Shown: piece after piece, positions 41,478-53,192 of the stretch
Layout: each line of letters starts with the position of its first letter
Numbering within the stretch: the first letter of the stretch is position 1
NCBI GenBank assembly: GCA_024220505.1
Contig: JAKZZE010000036.1
Span: 372,001 to 436,000, forward strand
Origin: Rhizopus arrhizus
Taxonomy: Eukaryota > Mucoromycota > Mucoromycetes > Mucorales > Rhizopodaceae
Length of the DNA stretch: 64,000 nucleotides
Reading direction: 5' to 3'
Notes under the pieces: model-generated
The model's input: only the letters and a program-made list of their open reading frames with translations
Databases searched by the model: none
What the model was told of the DNA's origin: nothing
Translations under genes and position numbers: made by a program

Positions 41478-41732
41478 TAATAATAATAAAAAATAAAAGT
41501 AAAAATCTTTGTTAAAATGTAAATATTATTTGAAGCAAGTATTATTAATACTTTATGTAAAAAAATAGCCAAAGTGTTAAGATAATCAATTTAAAAAAAA
41601 ATTGTAATGGTATTCGTTTTTGTGTGTCTACAATATAAATACAAAATAAAACGATACATAAAAGCGTTAATTTAAAAAAACGAATCACAGCTATAAAACT
41701 GCAATTGCAACTTCCTAAAAAAAAAAAAAAGG

Positions 41733-41806
41733 ATGCACCGCACGTTTCGAACCGGTGACCTCTTGCTTAGGAAACTGACGCCCTAACCAATCTGGACAAT
41801 AACATG
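41733..41806 (-). pseudogene. tRNA-like relic (Arg-CCT-like)
   Basis: Read on the minus strand it has a box A-like TGGTTAGGGCG, a D-stem GTCC/GGGC, an anticodon-like TTCCTAA loop, a box B-like GGTTCGAAAC, and a T-run terminator (14 T) just after the 3' end. The anticodon stem, T-stem and acceptor stem contain several mismatches, so a functional tRNA is unlikely. It could be a pseudogene or the head of a tRNA-derived short repeat. Confidence 0.45.
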
Positions 41807-41861
41807 CATAATATAATTATATTTTACGGGTTATTACAGCTAAATGCCTAAAAATGGGGAT

Positions 41862-44527
41862 CACTGCAAATAATCGTTCCCATTAGGTACCGGATTGCGC
41901 AAGATTGCTCTTCTTTTGGGTAACGGATTGTTATTTTTTTTCCTGAAAAAAATTAAATCTTGCTGTATTGATCATTTTCGAATTTTGAAAAAAGATTTAG
42001 ATGCGAAAAAAATAAAGAAATTTAACGATGTTATTATTTTATTTGTAGGGTAAATATTCATGGAGTTATTCACATTTTTAAAAAAAATGTCTTTTTTTAC
42101 AAATGATCTTTTTTTGGAAAGCGTATTTCTCTCCATTGTTTAAAGACCGATATTTTCTTTTTTTTTATTTTTGAGGACAAAATGCGGAAAACAAAAGCAC
42201 AATGTGATTATTTTGATCAGAAGAATACATATTAGGAAGGCAGTCTGTGCTTTTTAGCTTAGCTCATTAGAAACGTGTAACAGAACGTAACAAAATAGTT
42301 GCGTTTGGGAAAAAAAAAGAAGCTGAAAAATTAAAAGTAAAAAAAAATAAAAAAAAGACAAAGTTAAAGAAAAGACTGAGTAAAAAAAAAAAAAGAATAT
42401 AGCAATAAAAGGTTCCTTATTCAAATGAAAACAATAATTTAACAGCAAATATACTTTATAGAAATGCAAATGTTCTTGCATTATAACAAAAGAATACATG
42501 TGTATTCTAAAAAGAATAAAAAAATAAAGAAGCTCTGCTCACATTTTGTTGCAAGGCAGTTATAATTAACAAATACAAGCACAATTTTTTTGTTTTCAAG
42601 TAAATAGATTGTTTTATTATTTTTTATGACAAATAATATAAAAGAATATATGTTTTTAAGCTTATATTAGTTCATTACTTACTTTGTATTTGCAGATGGG
42701 TGTAATTTGCAATTTGCCATTAGCCATCAGCCATTAGAGATGTTAACATTGCCAACTTCCTTAACTAAAAAGAGTTTTTCAGCAGCAAGCAGTAATATAA
42801 GTTTGGTATTCTTATGGTTTTATCATGTTGGGAAGAACAACTTTGCTCATGAGGCTCATGTTCATCATCCGAATGTGTCCCATTAGGAATTCCTAATGTA
42901 AAAAAAAAAAAAGAAACTGACATTAGACTTGGTTGTTACTTTTTTTTTATAAACTTACATATGATCAATACTTGAGCATTCTTTTTTATCTTTTGTACCT
43001 TTGACATCTAGTATATTCCATGAAACAAAACAAGGGAGAAAAAAAAAAGATATTGTTTTACTGCTATAATTTGTTAAGATACCGACTTTTTTTTTTATTT
43101 CAAGTAAAAAAAAATAAAATAAAATAAAATAATAACCTTCCTCCTAAACATATTGCATTCAAGTAATAAAACTTGTTCAAGCAATGTATAAGTTATCTTT
43201 GGGATACCATTAAATGTAAACTACATGAAAAGCAATTGTTTTTGTTTTCTAATATAGATAGACAGTGAATAAGTGTAACATTGGTAAAATAAGGCTACAA
43301 AAAAGCACTTCTCTTTTTTTTTTCTTTTTTTTTCTTCTCTTTTTTATAAAAGGTAAGTTCTTAATATTACATATGTATTCTATTCCTATTCTAATGGTAC
43401 TTGTACTTTAGTAAAGATGTATCGATTGCTTTTTTTATGGTTTAAATAGTCTTTATAAAGTCTCTTTCCCAGAATTGTAGTTGCTTCTTCTTTTATTTGT
43501 TGGTATAAGCTTGACTGGTATCTTTTTTTTTCTTTTTTTTTTCATGGTCCATCCAAAGCAAGGTACTATTACTTTTGCTACATATACTCAATAGCTAATA
43601 ATTATTATAGATGCCTGCTGCTTCCTTTTTTTTACTTATTGGTAAAAGCTTAGCTAGTTTTCTTCCCCTTGTCTATCTAAAGAAAGGTACTATTGCTTTT
43701 ACGATATATATACGATGGCTAATAATTATTATAGATAAATGCTGCTCTGCTTTGGCCTCTTTCTGTTTCTTTCCTGATTTTTACTTTGGTTCTTAAGTAC
43801 TGATGTACTTCCATCTTTTGCTTTAAGTGCCCTGGTCCTTGTGTCTTTGAATCCTAGAATCCTTGAGCTTGCTTTTTTTTTTTTCTTTTCTTTTGAGAAC
43901 TTTTAAAGTTCCACGAGATTAATTGATGTATTTTTAGATTAGATGCTGCTATTCTGGTGACATTAGGTAAGTCAAGCACACTGTTAAAACGCTACAAGCA
44001 AAGAAATACTATGTATTGTTATTATTATTTTATTTAAATAAAAAAAAAGCTATTTTTTATAAACAAAATCCCTATTTTTTTGTATATATAAAGCAATATT
44101 TATTGCAATATGAATGGTCGATAAAGAAGTATATAAAGCAATATAAGTGGTTCATAAAGAAGTATATAAAGCAATATGAGTGGTTTATAAAAGAGCAAAA
44201 AGACAAATAAAGTAGTGTTTTACAAAGCGTGATTGGTTGCCAAGCACCATTAGATGTCAAATTGATAATAAACAAGAGCCACAACGTAACTGATGAAAGG
44301 TCCACCTTGCAAGATCAGTTAACGAAAAAGTCTCCCAACAGTCTCCTGTGTTGGCCACAAATCTTGCACCATCACATAACCAAAGGGCGAACAATAGCTT
44401 ACACGATTTGTGGCAGAGACAGGAGGCTGTGCGTGGATAAATCTCTTACCTGATTGTACACGATTGTAAATTATTTCGCAAGATTGGTAAACGATTTGTT
44501 ACCCAATTTACACTATTATTTGCAGTG
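41862..44527. mobile_element. Element A: non-autonomous CACTA-like element, internally deleted relative of B
   Basis: Starts CACTGCAAATAAT (41862) and ends ATTATTTGCAGTG (44527), a 13-bp perfect inverted repeat. It is flanked by GAT on both sides (41859-41861, 44528-44530), which fits a 3-bp target duplication. The left 1.2 kb resembles the left arm of B (44532-45760). The right part from about 43260 resembles B from about 50450 to 53520. The B genes between these points are missing, so A has no coding capacity and would depend on a transposase supplied in trans. Confidence 0.85.
44106..44204 (+). repeat. Subterminal 33-bp tandem repeats of element A (3 units)
   Basis: Three 33-bp units beginning CAATAT-AGTGGT and containing ATAAAGAAGTATATAAAG, near the right end of A; the third unit is diverged at its end. 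Because 33 is a multiple of 3 they leave an open frame that is not a gene. Subterminal arrays are the usual binding sites of CACTA accessory proteins. Confidence 0.8.
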
Positions 44528-44544
44528 GATCCACTGCAAATAAT
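44515..44544. repeat. 30-bp perfect palindrome at the A/B junction
   Basis: The right end of A, the 4-bp spacer GATC and the left end of B together form an exact 30-base palindrome. It exists because both 13-bp ends are intact and the spacer is itself palindromic. Confidence 0.95.
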
Positions 44545-45851
44545 GTTGCGCCTTTGACGTAGAATTCTGATATCGGTGACAGTCATAGGTCCACAGATTT
44601 TAAAGTTTTTTTTTAAAAAAACAATATATCTTGCTGTATTGGTCATTTTCGAAATATGAAAAATGATTTAGATGCGAAAAAAATAAAGAAATTAAGTAAT
44701 GTTATTTTTTTCATTGTAAGGTAAATATTCATAAAGTTATTCACGTTTTAAAAAAATGACTTTTTTTTTTTACAGATGATCTTTTTTTGGAAAGCTTGTT
44801 CTCCTCTATCGTTGAAAGACCGATATCTTCTTTTTTTTATTTTTGAGGGCAAAATGCGGAAAACAAAAACACATTGTGATTATTTTGATCAGAAGAATAC
44901 ATATTAGGAAGGCAGTCTGTGCTTTTTAGCTTAGCTCATTAGAAACGTGTAACAGAATGTAACAAAATAGTTGCGTTTGGGAAAAAAAAAAGAAGCTGAA
45001 AAATTAAAAGTAAAAAAAAAAAGACAAAGTTAAAAAAAAAAGACCTAGTGAAAAAAAAAAAAAAAAAAAAAAAAGAGCATAGCAATAAAATGTTACTTAT
45101 TCAAATGAAAACAATAACCTAACAGTAAACATGTTTTATAAAAATACAAATGCTTTTACATTATAACAAAAGAATACGTGTATATTCTAAAAAGAATAAA
45201 AAAAAAAGAAGCTTTGTTAACATCTTGTTACAAGGCAATGATAATTAATAGATACATGCACAGTTTTTTGTTTTTCAAGTAAATAAAGTGCTTTATTATT
45301 TTTTATGACAGATAACATAATAGAATATATGTTTTTAAGCTTATATTAGTTCATTACTTACTTTATGTTTGCACATGGGTGTAATTTGCCATTAGCCATT
45401 AGCCATTAGAGATGTTAACATTGCCAACTTCCTTTATCAAAAAGGGCTTTCAACAACAAGCAACAATATAAGTTTGATATTCTTATAGTTTTATCGTGTT
45501 AAAACGAACAACTTTGCTCATGTGGCTCATGTTCGTCATCCGAATGTGTCCCATTAGGAATTCCTAATGTAAAAAAAAAAAAAAAAGAAACCGACATTAG
45601 ACTTGGTTGTTATTACTTTTTTATAAGCTTACATTTGACCAGTGCTTGAGCTTTCCTTTTTTTTTGTTTTGTGCCTTTGGCATCTAGAGTATTCCATGAA
45701 ACAAAACAAGGGAAAAAAAAAAGAAGTTGTTTTACTGCCTTATTTCATTGTTTAAGCACCGACTGTTTTTGCAAATTTACTACTCGTTTTTTATCAGGCG
45801 CATTTTTTTTTTTCCTTCTTTATTTCTTTACAAAATACTAAATTCTTCAAA

Positions 45852-48721
45852 ATGAACAACATCAACAACATTAAAATCGCTTGCACTTGTACCGAATGCA
45901 GCATGCATCCCGGTGGATTTAGAAGACTTGCAAAGAGAACTGTTCTTACTCATAAGCGTCTGGACAGATTCAGAGGAAGAGGTTATAGTTTTTATTTTTT
46001 CGTATAAACGCACTCGTGTTAATGTAAAAAAAAAAAAAAAAAAAAAAATAGAGTCCAGAAGACAAGTAGCCGAAGTCATGCAACAACCAACAGCCGTCCT
46101 TGAAAACGAAAGTGAGCATACCACCTTTGAAGGTATATTTTCAGTCGACAAAGCATTTTACATTAGAAAGGATTTATTTATTGAACTGTATTTTACAATT
46201 TGTTAGACCACATGAATGTTGATGGAGAGGAGGAATTGAGCCACGAAGAACAGCTCAAGCATCTTTTGGTGCTCTACGTGGTTCTTTTTCAAGCAAAGTA
46301 CCTCTCTGTACAAGCTGGTGAAGAATTGTTGGCCTTTCTCTCTTTCTTTGTTCGTGCTCTTGGCCATGACATGGAGATACCAACAAAGATCTCCACGGCT
46401 CGTGTCATGGTCAACTACTCGTCTGCCAGCAGTGGTGTTTCTCGTTTTCTTGTCTGTTCCCTTTGCAGAAGCGTTTACACCACGGGAAGTTTGCATGCCC
46501 GACAATGCTCTTATGTCAGGTTTGCAAACAACCCTCACCGCCAAGAACAACCATGTGGTAATCCTCTTTTTGTTGGAAGCACCGTCAAGCCTGCTCTTGA
46601 GTACCCTTACAACTCAATTTTGGAAACGTTGAAGAAGTTTTTTGCTCGTCCTGCCTTCGAGTTCCAAATTGAGCAGTGGAGAAGTAGATCGGTGGAAGAG
46701 GATGTTCTTTACGACATCTATGATGGTAGAGTTTGGAGTCAGCTTGCCGACTCAAATGCTCAGCCATTTGTCAACAAAGAAAGGTCGTTGATGGTGTCGT
46801 TGAATGTGGACTGGTTTCAGCCTAGTGACGGTATGCACTATTCTTGTGGTGGTGTGTACCTCACTATCAACAATCTCCCAAGAAGTTCAAGGATGAAGAC
46901 TTCCAACGTTATTCTTGTTGGTATGATTCCTGGTCCTGGCGAGCCCACGGATGACCAAATTCAAAACTTCTTGCGGCCAATGGTGGATGAGTTGATTGTC
47001 CTGTACGATGGTGTGGTTATACCCACCTATCAATGCCCAAATGGTATGCTTGTTCGTGTTGCTTTAATGTCAGTCAATTGCGACATACCTGCAGCGCGTA
47101 AAGTAGCCGGGTTTATGGGGCAGTCAGCTCATAAGGCTTGTAACAAATGCTCAACTGTCTTTCCTAGAATCAGTACTGGTGTGAATTCATCCAAGCCTGA
47201 TTTTTCCAACTTTGATGATGAACACTGGATAATGAGGGACAGTATTCAACAAAGACAAGAAGCATTTGACTGGCTGAATGCAACTCACATCACTCAGCAA
47301 AGAGCCTTACAGACGAGCACGGGGAGTAAATGGAGTGAGCTCCATAGACTTTGTTATTTTGATGTGGTGAGATTGACAGCTGTGGATCCAATGCACAACT
47401 TGTTTCTTGGTACACCAAAAAGAATGATTGAAGTTTGGGAAGGCCGTGGTTTGCTCACTGTAAATGATTTCAAGGCAATGGCTGATGAATCTAGCTCAGT
47501 TATCATTCCTTCTCAATACTGCAAGATATCTAGATGTATGTAACAAATATAAAAAACTTTAATTCATGTTCAAGCTAACAATTATTTTTTTTTTAAAAAA
47601 AAAAAGCCAAGATTGAAAGTTGTTTCAGTAACATGAAATCAGACGAGTGGAGAACGTGGTGCGTTGTGCTGTCGCCATTTCTCTTGAAACAGAAACTGGC
47701 AAGAGAGCACTTTGACAATTGGATGCTGTACGTTGAAGCGGTGAAATTGGTCACTGGGCCCCTTGTTACAAATGAAGACATAGACATAGCCCATTCACTC
47801 TTTAAAAATTTTGGCAAGACTTGTGTTCGACTATATGGAAACTCTATGGCAACACCAAACATGCACATGCATATGCATCTCAAGGAATGCTTTTTGGACT
47901 TTGGTCCTTCTTATGCCTTTTGGCTTTATGGTTTCGAACGCCTTAATGGTAACATAAAAAATATAAACATTAATTTTAAGACAGGCTTCGAAACAACCTA
48001 TGCAATTATGTTTATCCAAAATGTTCATACACAAGACCTCATACACTCATTACATTCATTCATTAACACAACCAACAATGACATGCTCCTATTAGTGAAA
48101 TCTATAGAAAAGATAGGCGAGGTTACGAGTGATGAGAGTGGTTTAACGCCATTTGACTACTCTCGTTTCATAGACGGGCCTAGTTTATTCAATTCGACGA
48201 TTACTGGTAGTGAGCCTCTGCCACCAACCTCCTATCCTTTAAAATACAACAAAAAAACACACCTTATATGCCATGAACATTATGAAGCTTTAAAAGCCTA
48301 TTATATCTACACCTATGCAACTAATACATACATCGATACTACTATACATTCATTTAAAAATATCACTTTGCTTGGACAACTTTATCAGCCAGCAATTAAC
48401 AATTCCTTTTCATCATCACCTTCATCATTCATTCAGGCCATTGTCGACAATCAACTGCGCATTGGTCAAATATCATATCTTTTCACACATTCATTTAACA
48501 ATATGACTCATTACTTTGCATTTGTCAATTGGTACAGCCATGCGACCCAGCATTTCCCCACCTTCGATGGTACTGGCATCCAAGTGTGGAAGAATCAATA
48601 TGAACCAGTGTCAAGACTTAGCATACTTCCAATTCATCGAATTTATAACCCTGTTGCTGTCAAATCATACATCGATAACCACATCCTCACTCTCTCTCTT
48701 CCAAGAAAAATTTATATGTAA
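45852..48721 (+). CDS. KDZ/Plavaka-like (Tnp2-related, CACTA superfamily) transposase of element B
   Basis: Four exons (45852-45981, 46052-46132, 46207-47535, 47607-48721) join in frame to 884 residues. The N-terminus has a C-x-C-x2-C...H metal-binding motif (CTCTECSMHPGGF ... TVLTH). The central part carries the family blocks LNVDWFQP, VYLTINNLPRSSRMK, ILVGMIPGPGEP, CDIPAARKVAGFMG, CNKCSTVF and VDPMHNLFLGTPKRMI. The C-terminal part has SDEWRTW, NMHMHMHLKECFLDFGP and YAFWLYGFERLNGNIK. Acidic residues in LNVDWF, VDPMH and FERLNG are the likely catalytic triad (inference from CACTA relatives). It should cut and join the CACTGC ends. Introns 1 and 3 end in long poly-A before the AG, which is unusual. 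No stop or frameshift is seen. Confidence 0.88.
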
Positions 48722-48910
48722 CAAATATGCAAAACCATTAAATCATTCATTTATCTATCGATATTATTATTATTATTTTTATTTTATTACATATTTTACT
48801 AAAGAATCATTCAATAGACTAGCTTTTTTTTTTTAACAAATGTTTATTCAATTTGAAAAACGACAACAAAACAAGGAACAAAAAGGAAAGGAAAAAAAAA
48901 AAGTGGATGC

Positions 48911-50188
48911 CTATGGCATTGGGTTGACGGCGGCAAAGGAGGAAGAACCAGAAACAGAAGTTGGAAAGCCAAGAGCAGGGGAAGAAAAAGCCCAGGAAGG
49001 GTAATACTCATGGTCGAGCTTATAAGGGAACTCCACCTCAACATTTTCTATTCTTCTTCTAATAGCTGGTGGAGCCCCCTTTTTCTTTAACAAGTCTTTG
49101 TGCCCTTTCTGCAGCTCTTTGTGGAATTCCACTACCTGTAGGCAATTAAGGTATATTAGAAAAAGAGGTTTATTGATATGTTATACTTACTCTTTCACTT
49201 CTGAATGATGGCCGCTTGACAATAAATGTACGGCCATCTTCATCTTCTGGGCCATCCTCCTCATCAGAGGTCCAAGCAACCGTCAAGATCTTTTCGGCAA
49301 ATGGGAACCGGGCGTGGTATGCTGCTGCGTTGGCGTTGTAAGCAATCCTCCTGTTAAGGAGTTTCTATCATAAAGTATTGATATAAGTATTATAGGCATT
49401 TTATATTATGATTTTTTGAATATCAAGTACTTACTGCATTTACGCGGCTGCGGCAGGCTGACGTTGGTGTCGCCACAGCTTTCCCATTTGCCTTATCCAC
49501 CATGTAATAGAACTTACTTCTAATCATGGTGAATATCTGCGAATCAGTCAGGCAATTGAAGCGTTGGTGCTTCCTGACTTCATCGCGCAACAGATTTTTT
49601 ACTTTTCTGTTGGCCTTGTCGGTGATGGACTTGAGCGTATCAAACTTGATGCCACGGCCAACCAAGTATTCACGGTAGTGATCAGCTATGTGATCCTATA
49701 ATGTAAGTGAAAAAAATTAAGAAATAAAGTTACTAAATTGAATTTACTAATTGATACTTTAATTTTTAGCTTACACTACACTGCTTTTTGATCTTGTTGA
49801 TCTCAGCCACAGAAACATACTGCTGCCCTTGCTGTGGCTGTTGAACTGAATGTTGCTGCTGCTGCTGCTGCTGTTGCTGTTGCCACATTTGAGCAAAAAA
49901 CTGCATTTGGGCAGCCATCATCTCTGGTGTGAAACTAGAGGCTGCTCCAATAGCCTCTGCACCAGTATGGCTACCAAATGTTGCAACAGGAGCGGCCACA
50001 GGAGCAGAAACGGGAACAGGAGCAGAAGCGGGAACAGGAGCAGGAGCGGGAACAGGAGCAGGAGCAGGGAAAAGAGAAGAGGAAGAAGGAACAACAGTGG
50101 ATGATGATCCAGCGATATTTGAAGAAACTCTTGCCCTTTTTGGGGCATTGCTGGGAACGTTGATGGGTGTAGCGACGCGTCTAGACAT
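48911..50188 (-). CDS. Partner protein of element B (unknown family; possible DNA-binding accessory factor)
   Basis: Four minus-strand exons (50188-49775, 49695-49435, 49364-49191, 49135-48911) join in frame to 357 residues. The N-terminal third is low-complexity: a basic start, Ser-rich, then a Pro-Ala repeat and a Gln run (QQQQQQQQQQ). The middle (about residues 139-225) is a folded-looking basic/helical segment (HYREYLVGRGIKFDTLKS, RKVKNLLRDEVRKHQRF, MIRSKFYYMVDKANGKA). Then come NRRIAYNANAAAYHARFPF and an acidic stretch. It is convergent with the transposase (190 bp between stops). The middle blocks and exon count match the partner gene of element C at low similarity. By analogy with plant CACTA TnpA it may bind the subterminal repeats; that is inference. 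Confidence 0.8.
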
Positions 50189-51024
50189 TTTTTAAAATAA
50201 AGTATAAAGAAGAAGAAAAAAGAAGAATGTGCTACATTGTTTTTATATTCTTCAGTTTATTTTGTACTCTTTTTTTTTTTTTTTTTTTTTTAAAAAAAAA
50301 AGAAAAAAAAAAACACTATTAGGGTTGAAGATGTTAAATTTAAATAAAGAATAAGTCTAACAATATATAAACAAGCTTTTTGAATATTTTAATAGCTGAA
50401 CTGTGTTAAAAAATGCAGTTGAAACGAGCTTTCATGGTTATTAGAATTTACTAATACTGAATAATTGTAACACTTGTAAAATGAAGCTATAAAAAAAGTA
50501 CTTTTTTTTCCCTTTTTTTTTTCCTTTTTTTTTAAAAAAAAATCTTTTCTGAAAGGTAAGTTCTTAATATTATATATACTCTATTATTGCTCTAATGGTA
50601 CTTGTACTTTAGTAAAGTTGTGTTGGCTGCTTTCTTTATAGTTTAAATTGTCTTTATAAAGTCTTTTTCCCAGGATTATAGTTGCTTCTTCTTTTACTTG
50701 TTGGTATAAGCTTGGCTGGTGTCTTTTTTTCTTCTTTTATCTCGTGGTTCGTCTAAAGCAAGGTACTATTACTTTTACTATATACTCCATAACTAATATT
50801 TATTATAGATGCGTTCTGCTTCCTTTTTTTTTACTTGTTGGTAAAGCTTAGCAAGGTTTTTCTCTTAGCCCATCTAAAGAAAGGTACTATTACTTTTATT
50901 ACATATCCTTCATAGCTAATAATTATTATAGATGTCTGCTGCTTTTTTTACTTGTGAGTATACGCTTAGCTAGTTTTTTTCCCATGGTCTATCTAAAGAA
51001 AGGTACTATTGCTTTTATTATATA

Positions 51025-52654
51025 CAGTAGCGGACAAAACTGGTGCACAAAAATTAAAATCAACATTGTATCTCCGCCATATGTCTGCGACTTTTGTGGC
51101 ATATACCATCTGAAAGACAGTCCAAAATATACATTATGTTATGTAAACCGGAACTGTACCGGACATCCCCCAGGCATAAGGTCATTTTTAGTGATTTTTT
51201 GCATATTTCAATTTTCGCCAAAAATGTGGTGCTTGTCTAGCCTTCTTTCAATTTTCCCCATATCTCTCCCGTTTGCTTTCAGATTTCACCGCATATTAGT
51301 GAATTATAGTAGCTCTTAAAAAATATATAAAACCGTAGTTATTTTGTATTTCCCATTGAATCCCCCCTTTTGTTTTTACCCTATTCACTATAACAAAGTA
51401 CTAGCCTTATATGTTTAAGAAAATAAGCAACTGTAAAAACGAAACTCTGAGATCTCGAATACACTTAGTTCGTACGACAACAGATATTTCTAGAATAACA
51501 AGAATCTCTAAATGGACAATCAACAGGAGAAAGAGGGAAGAAAGAAACTTAATGTCTTGTGATCATGAAGGTCTCCCGCTTTTAGTCTGAAAAGTTACTA
51601 GCTCAATCACCAACCTAAAGCTTGGACAAGGTCCGTTACACACAGTTTCCGATGCTCAGCACATTTTGAGGACCTTAAGATACAGTATTAGCAAATTGTC
51701 AGTCTGAAGGCACTGTAGGAAGCTAGATTTTGAGTCTGGAAGTAAGGAATCGAAGAATTTCATCAGCTGTATTAGCCGGAAAAAGCGATGGATGTGGTAT
51801 CACGACAAGCCATTGTATACAATAGAGGGCTGGAAGTCTGCTATGTTTAGCAATGAAACAAATATGAACATTATGGATGCAGATAGTATACACTAATATT
51901 GAAAGCAAGTCGAGCAACCTGAGCGATTTTTTCACGGTTATCAAACAATGAAGCATGCTGGCTGCTCTGTTATGTTTTAAGGCTGTATTAGATATTGAGG
52001 ACCAGAATATGTGTGTCAAGTATATGATGGTATAATGAACTCATAAATATACACATATATTTCGCTTACTTCATACCACAAAAGCCTAGCGTATAGTAGT
52101 CTAAAACGTCGTAATCTCTCGTTTCAGTATGACAATGACACAAGGCACAAGTCGACGCATGTCACAAACTCAATATTTGATAACAGCGCTTCTGTGCTAC
52201 AAGTTTAGCCGCCACTAATCCCGGCCTAAGTCCGCTTAAGCATACCAGGTGGCAATTGATGGCAAAGGTATGATGATACGACACTAGATCAAAAAGGGTC
52301 GATGATCTTTGGAAAAGAATAGTTAAAGAGCCGGGTTCTTTTACTGAAAATGATATACACGCATATTATTAGCATATGCAAAGAAGAACATCCGATGATA
52401 TCAAGAGATGAGATGATTATATAAAGTCTAAGGTCTTAGCCACTTTTGCGGTTTTTAGAAAATATAAAATTTTATAAATTTAAAGCACGCTTATCGCTCA
52501 GTTTTAACAATGTCATGCTTAGAACATGCATAAATTACAATGACTAGTATATCCTCCTTCTAGTACAGTTTCATGACTATTGCAATTACCATGAGCAGGT
52601 AATGGTAGTTAAAAGCTGAAAAAAAGTTTTGTGCACCAGTTTTGTCCGCTACTG
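51025..52654 (+). mobile_element. Degenerate Tc1/mariner element inserted in the right arm of B
   Basis: Flanked by TA on both sides and bounded by a 28-bp inverted repeat starting CAGTAGCGGACAAAACTGG; the inner sequences beyond that do not match. B-family sequence (compare element A at about 43700) resumes on both sides, so the insertion interrupted B. Confidence 0.88.
51420..52400 (+). pseudogene. Broken Tc1/mariner transposase
   Basis: Plus-strand frames carry recognisable but mutated motifs: RTTTDISRITRISKWTINR (helix-turn-helix), FSNETNMNIMDADS (the SDET region with Asp changed to Asn), a GCSVMF-GCIRY and GPEYVCQVYDGIMNS region, and a degraded QDNDPKH region (FSMTMTQGTS). Many stops and frame changes; inactive. 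Confidence 0.7.
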
Positions 52655-53060
52655 TATACACGATATTTAACATCTATTGTAGATGAATGTTGCTCTGCTT
52701 TGGCCTCTTTCTGTTTCTTTCCTGGCTTTTACTTTGGTTCTTAAGTACTGATGTATTTCCTTCTTTTGCTCTAATTACCCAGGTCCTTGTGCCTTTGAGT
52801 CCTTGTGTCTTTGAATCCTTGAGCTTGGCTTTTTTTTTTTTTTTTCTTTTGAGAACTTTTTGAGTTCCACGAGACTAGTTGATGTATTTTTAGATTAGAT
52901 GCTGCTATTCTGGTGACATTAGGTAAGTCAAGCACACTGCTAAAATGCTACAAGCAAAGAAATACTATGTATTGTTATTATTATTTTATTCAAATAAAAA
53001 AAAGCTATTTTTTATAAACAAAATCCCTATTTTTTTGTATATATAAAGCAAAATTTATTG

Positions 53061-53192
53061 CAATATGAATGGTCGATAAAGAAGTATATAAAGCAATATA
53101 AGTGGTTTATAAAGAAATATATAAGGCAATATGAGTGGTTCATAAAGAAGTATATAAGGCAATATGAGTGGTTTATAAAGAGTAAAAAGACA
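53061..53192 (+). repeat. Subterminal 33-bp tandem repeats of element B (4 units)
   Basis: Four units with the same consensus as in element A, about 330 bp from the right end. B has one more unit than A. Confidence 0.85.

Noticed and set aside
44106..44204. CRISPR array or short repeat-protein gene in the 33-bp units
   Set aside because: Units are contiguous without spacers, the host is a eukaryote, and they lie at the subterminal position of a transposon.
49850..50195. Several plus-strand Leu-, Glu- or Gly-rich ORFs
   Set aside because: Antisense or off-frame shadows of the Pro-Ala and Gln repeats in the element B partner gene.
51723..52019. Minus-strand 98-residue ORF
   Set aside because: It lies antisense to the recognisable, broken Tc1 transposase of the same interval.
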